Shown here piece after piece: positions 62,578-64,000 of a DNA stretch of 64,000 nt (the stretch's first letter is position 1; each line of letters begins with the position of its first letter). Source of the DNA: Vibrio ulleungensis (lineage in GTDB: Bacteria > Pseudomonadota > Gammaproteobacteria > Enterobacterales > Vibrionaceae); contig NZ_JAFEUM010000004.1 in assembly GCF_016900875.1 (NCBI RefSeq), forward strand, positions 310,001 to 374,000, read 5' to 3'. Below the pieces are notes generated by a model. It worked only from the letters and a program-made list of their open reading frames with translations. It did not search any database and was not told the origin of the DNA. A program made the position numbers and the translations under genes.

Positions 62578-63506
62578 GCTTGCTCCGCAGTTTTCGGTTG
62601 TTCTGCCGCTGCTTGTTTAGCGGCTTTTTTCTCTTCACGACGGAATCGCTTCATAATGCGCTGTGCTTTTAATTTCGGGTTAGAAATTTCATCAATAGAG
62701 AAGTTAATCAACGCCAGTCCAATGGCAACCGATGCAAGGGCCACACTTGGAGCAACAATCTCCCACCATGCGCCAATTCGGATCGCCGATGTTTGGTCTG
62801 CGTTGTACAGCATTCCGCCCCACGTCACACTGAGTGGATCGCCCAGTCCAATAAACTCCAAGGTCGCTTGAGTCATGATCGCGTAGATCACGGTGCCAAT
62901 GAAGCTAGACGCCAAAATAGACATCATGTTAGGCATGATTTCAGCAAACAGCATGCGCTTCTTCGTCTCGCCCATGACCTCTGCCGCGTGCACGAAGTCT
63001 CGGTTACGTATTGCAAGGGTTTGTGAACGGATAACCCGCGCGCCCCATGGCCACGATGTTGCACCGATAATAATCGCAATAACTAACGGCGAAACTTGGT
63101 CCAAAAACGCCGCCAATACCAACATAAGAGGCAAGCTTGGGATCACCATGACAAGGTTAGTCAAAAGCGAAAGAGTGTTGTCGATGATGCCACCAAAGTA
63201 CCCTGAGGCCACGCCAACAATCATTGCCATGAGGATAACAAAGGTGCCGGCCACAAAGCCCACCATCAATGAAATACGTCCTCCGTAGAGCACCTGTGCC
63301 CACACGTCACGGCCCATGCGTGTTGTGCCTAGAAGATGATCGGCACTTGGCGCTTGGTGTGGACGACCCACACGTGCCGCCGCCGCATACTCTGTAAGCA
63401 ATGGTGCAAATAAGCACAGTAGGCAGACAGTCATTACAATCGCAATCCCAAAAAACGCTTTAGGGTTATCGAGGAAAAACTGTTTTAGTAGTTTTAAAGA
63501 ATTCAT
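62574..63506 (-). CDS. ABC transporter permease, DppC/OppC type
   Basis: Inner-membrane protein of 310 residues with about six segments. RPHQAPSADHLLGTTRMGRD is the family N-terminal motif, and the EAA loop for the ATPase reads HAAEVMGETKKRMLFAEIMPNM. The C-terminus carries an unusual Ala/Lys-rich tail (RRE and then EEKKAAKQAAAEQPKTAEQA). Confidence 0.92.
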   Translation of the reverse strand: MNSLKLLKQFFLDNPKAFFGIAIVMTVCLLCLFAPLLTEYAAAARVGRPHQAPSADHLLGTTRMGRDVWAQVLYGGRISLMVGFVAGTFVILMAMIVGVASGYFGGIIDNTLSLLTNLVMVIPSLPLMLVLAAFLDQVSPLVIAIIIGATSWPWGARVIRSQTLAIRNRDFVHAAEVMGETKKRMLFAEIMPNMMSILASSFIGTVIYAIMTQATLEFIGLGDPLSVTWGGMLYNADQTSAIRIGAWWEIVAPSVALASVAIGLALINFSIDEISNPKLKAQRIMKRFRREEKKAAKQAAAEQPKTAEQA

Positions 63507-63521
63507 ATCGTTTCTCCACTA

Positions 63522-64000
63522 TTAATCAAGCTGCGTGCGCAGACGTGGGTCAAGCACAAACAGTAAGCAGTCAGCAATAAAGTTAGCTCCAAGCACCATA
63601 ATGGTCATGATCAATAGGTAACCTTGGATGAGTGGATAGTCACGAGCCAACATAGCTTGGAACATCACCTGACCTAAGCCAGGATAGTTAAAGATGATTT
63701 CGATGATCAACGAGCCACCAAAAATGGCACCTACAGACATCGCAAACGAAGTAATCATCGGCAAAATGGCGTTACGTGCGCCGTACTGCAGCATCACTTT
63801 TTCGTCTTTTACGCCTTTAGCCCAACCCATTACGATGAAGTCTTCACCTAACTGGTTGATCATGTTCGAACGCATGCCCATCACGTTACCCATACCGAGG
63901 GCGACCATACACATAAGTGGGAGCACTAAATGGTAGGCGACACTGCCGACAAATTCTGCACTCATAGTCGGGTCAAGCGCGGGATTGTACGCGTAGGCGG
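63522..64000 (-). CDS. ABC transporter permease, DppB/OppB type, partial
   Basis: C-terminal part of the second permease; the frame is open to the right edge, so the N-terminal half and any substrate-binding protein lie outside. The EAA loop is visible as GWAKGVKDEKVMLQYGARNA, followed by NAILPMITSFAMSVGAIFGG and the conserved NYPGLGQVMFQAMLARDYPL. The Met at 63965 is internal. Sixteen bases separate it from the DppC-type gene. Confidence 0.9.
   Translation of the reverse strand, partial: AYAYNPALDPTMSAEFVGSVAYHLVLPLMCMVALGMGNVMGMRSNMINQLGEDFIVMGWAKGVKDEKVMLQYGARNAILPMITSFAMSVGAIFGGSLIIEIIFNYPGLGQVMFQAMLARDYPLIQGYLLIMTIMVLGANFIADCLLFVLDPRLRTQLD

Noticed and set aside
1-64000. CRISPR array, prophage, integron or toxin-antitoxin/defence island
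   Set aside because: No regularly spaced repeats, integrase, phage structural genes or known defence-domain cluster were seen on either strand.
1-64000. tRNA or rRNA genes
   Set aside because: No cloverleaf-like sequence with conserved T-arm or any rRNA segment was noticed in the gaps; a covariance-model scan would settle it.

Overview
The window looks like part of a chromosome of a marine gammaproteobacterium of the Vibrionaceae, most like the Splendidus-type alginate degraders. This rests on the gene families: DbpA, RhlE, YajD, YeiE/YeiH, Rof, KdgM porin, uronate SSS symporter and PL7 alginate lyase. Base composition is moderate and no plasmid, phage or intact IS module is visible. No tRNA or rRNA gene was seen.

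Layout. 0-8.7 kb: DNA repair (alkA-ogt), a beta-hydroxyacid dehydrogenase that may be the DEH reductase of alginate breakdown, an HNH nuclease, two DEAD-box helicases, a phosphotransferase-fold protein, a YbjQ protein and a LysE exporter. 8.7-18.7 kb: an apparent uronate/oligoalginate locus with two divergent, paralogous FadR-type GntR regulators, a MATE exporter, a cNMP/CBS/DUF294 protein with a DnaQ-like exonuclease, a KdgM porin, a 43-codon membrane peptide or small RNA, and a sodium/solute symporter. 18.7-24.3 kb: DUF4344 peptidase-LysR divergent from an FAD/Fe-S D-lactate dehydrogenase. 24.3-30 kb: general porin, MarR-like regulator, nucleotidyltransferase and phospholipase D lipoprotein. 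30-42 kb: four regulator/target pairs or neighbours (MerR-OYE, LysR-Ntn hydrolase, ArsR-ArsP permease, a frameshifted LuxR), a GIN-domain lipoprotein, a third DEAD helicase and several small proteins. 43.8-46.5 kb: a 910-residue alginate lyase with two CBM32 and two PL7 domains. 46.8-57 kb: metallopeptidases, a CPA1 antiporter, YeiH/YeiE, Prx5, SDR/AraC and a homocysteine methyltransferase homologue. 57-64 kb: ROK kinase, GH3 beta-glucosidase and an Opp-type ABC transporter, cut by the right edge.

How it fits together. The strongest signal is an 11-bp palindrome, TTGTNNNACAA (right half AATACAA), found at or near the promoters of the dehydrogenase, one GntR gene, the DUF294 gene, kdgM, the 43-codon ORF, the symporter and the distant PL7 lyase. 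This is the operator form expected for FCD/FadR-type GntR proteins, so the divergent GntR pair probably controls one regulon. In it, the lyase cuts alginate outside the cell, KdgM and the symporter import the products, and the dehydrogenase reduces the unsaturated-uronate product. The tie between regulator and motif is inferred. A second feature is a dispersed hairpin, GGGGTCAGAGT-N6-ACTCTGACCCC, present three times at gene 3' ends and twice inside the reading frame.
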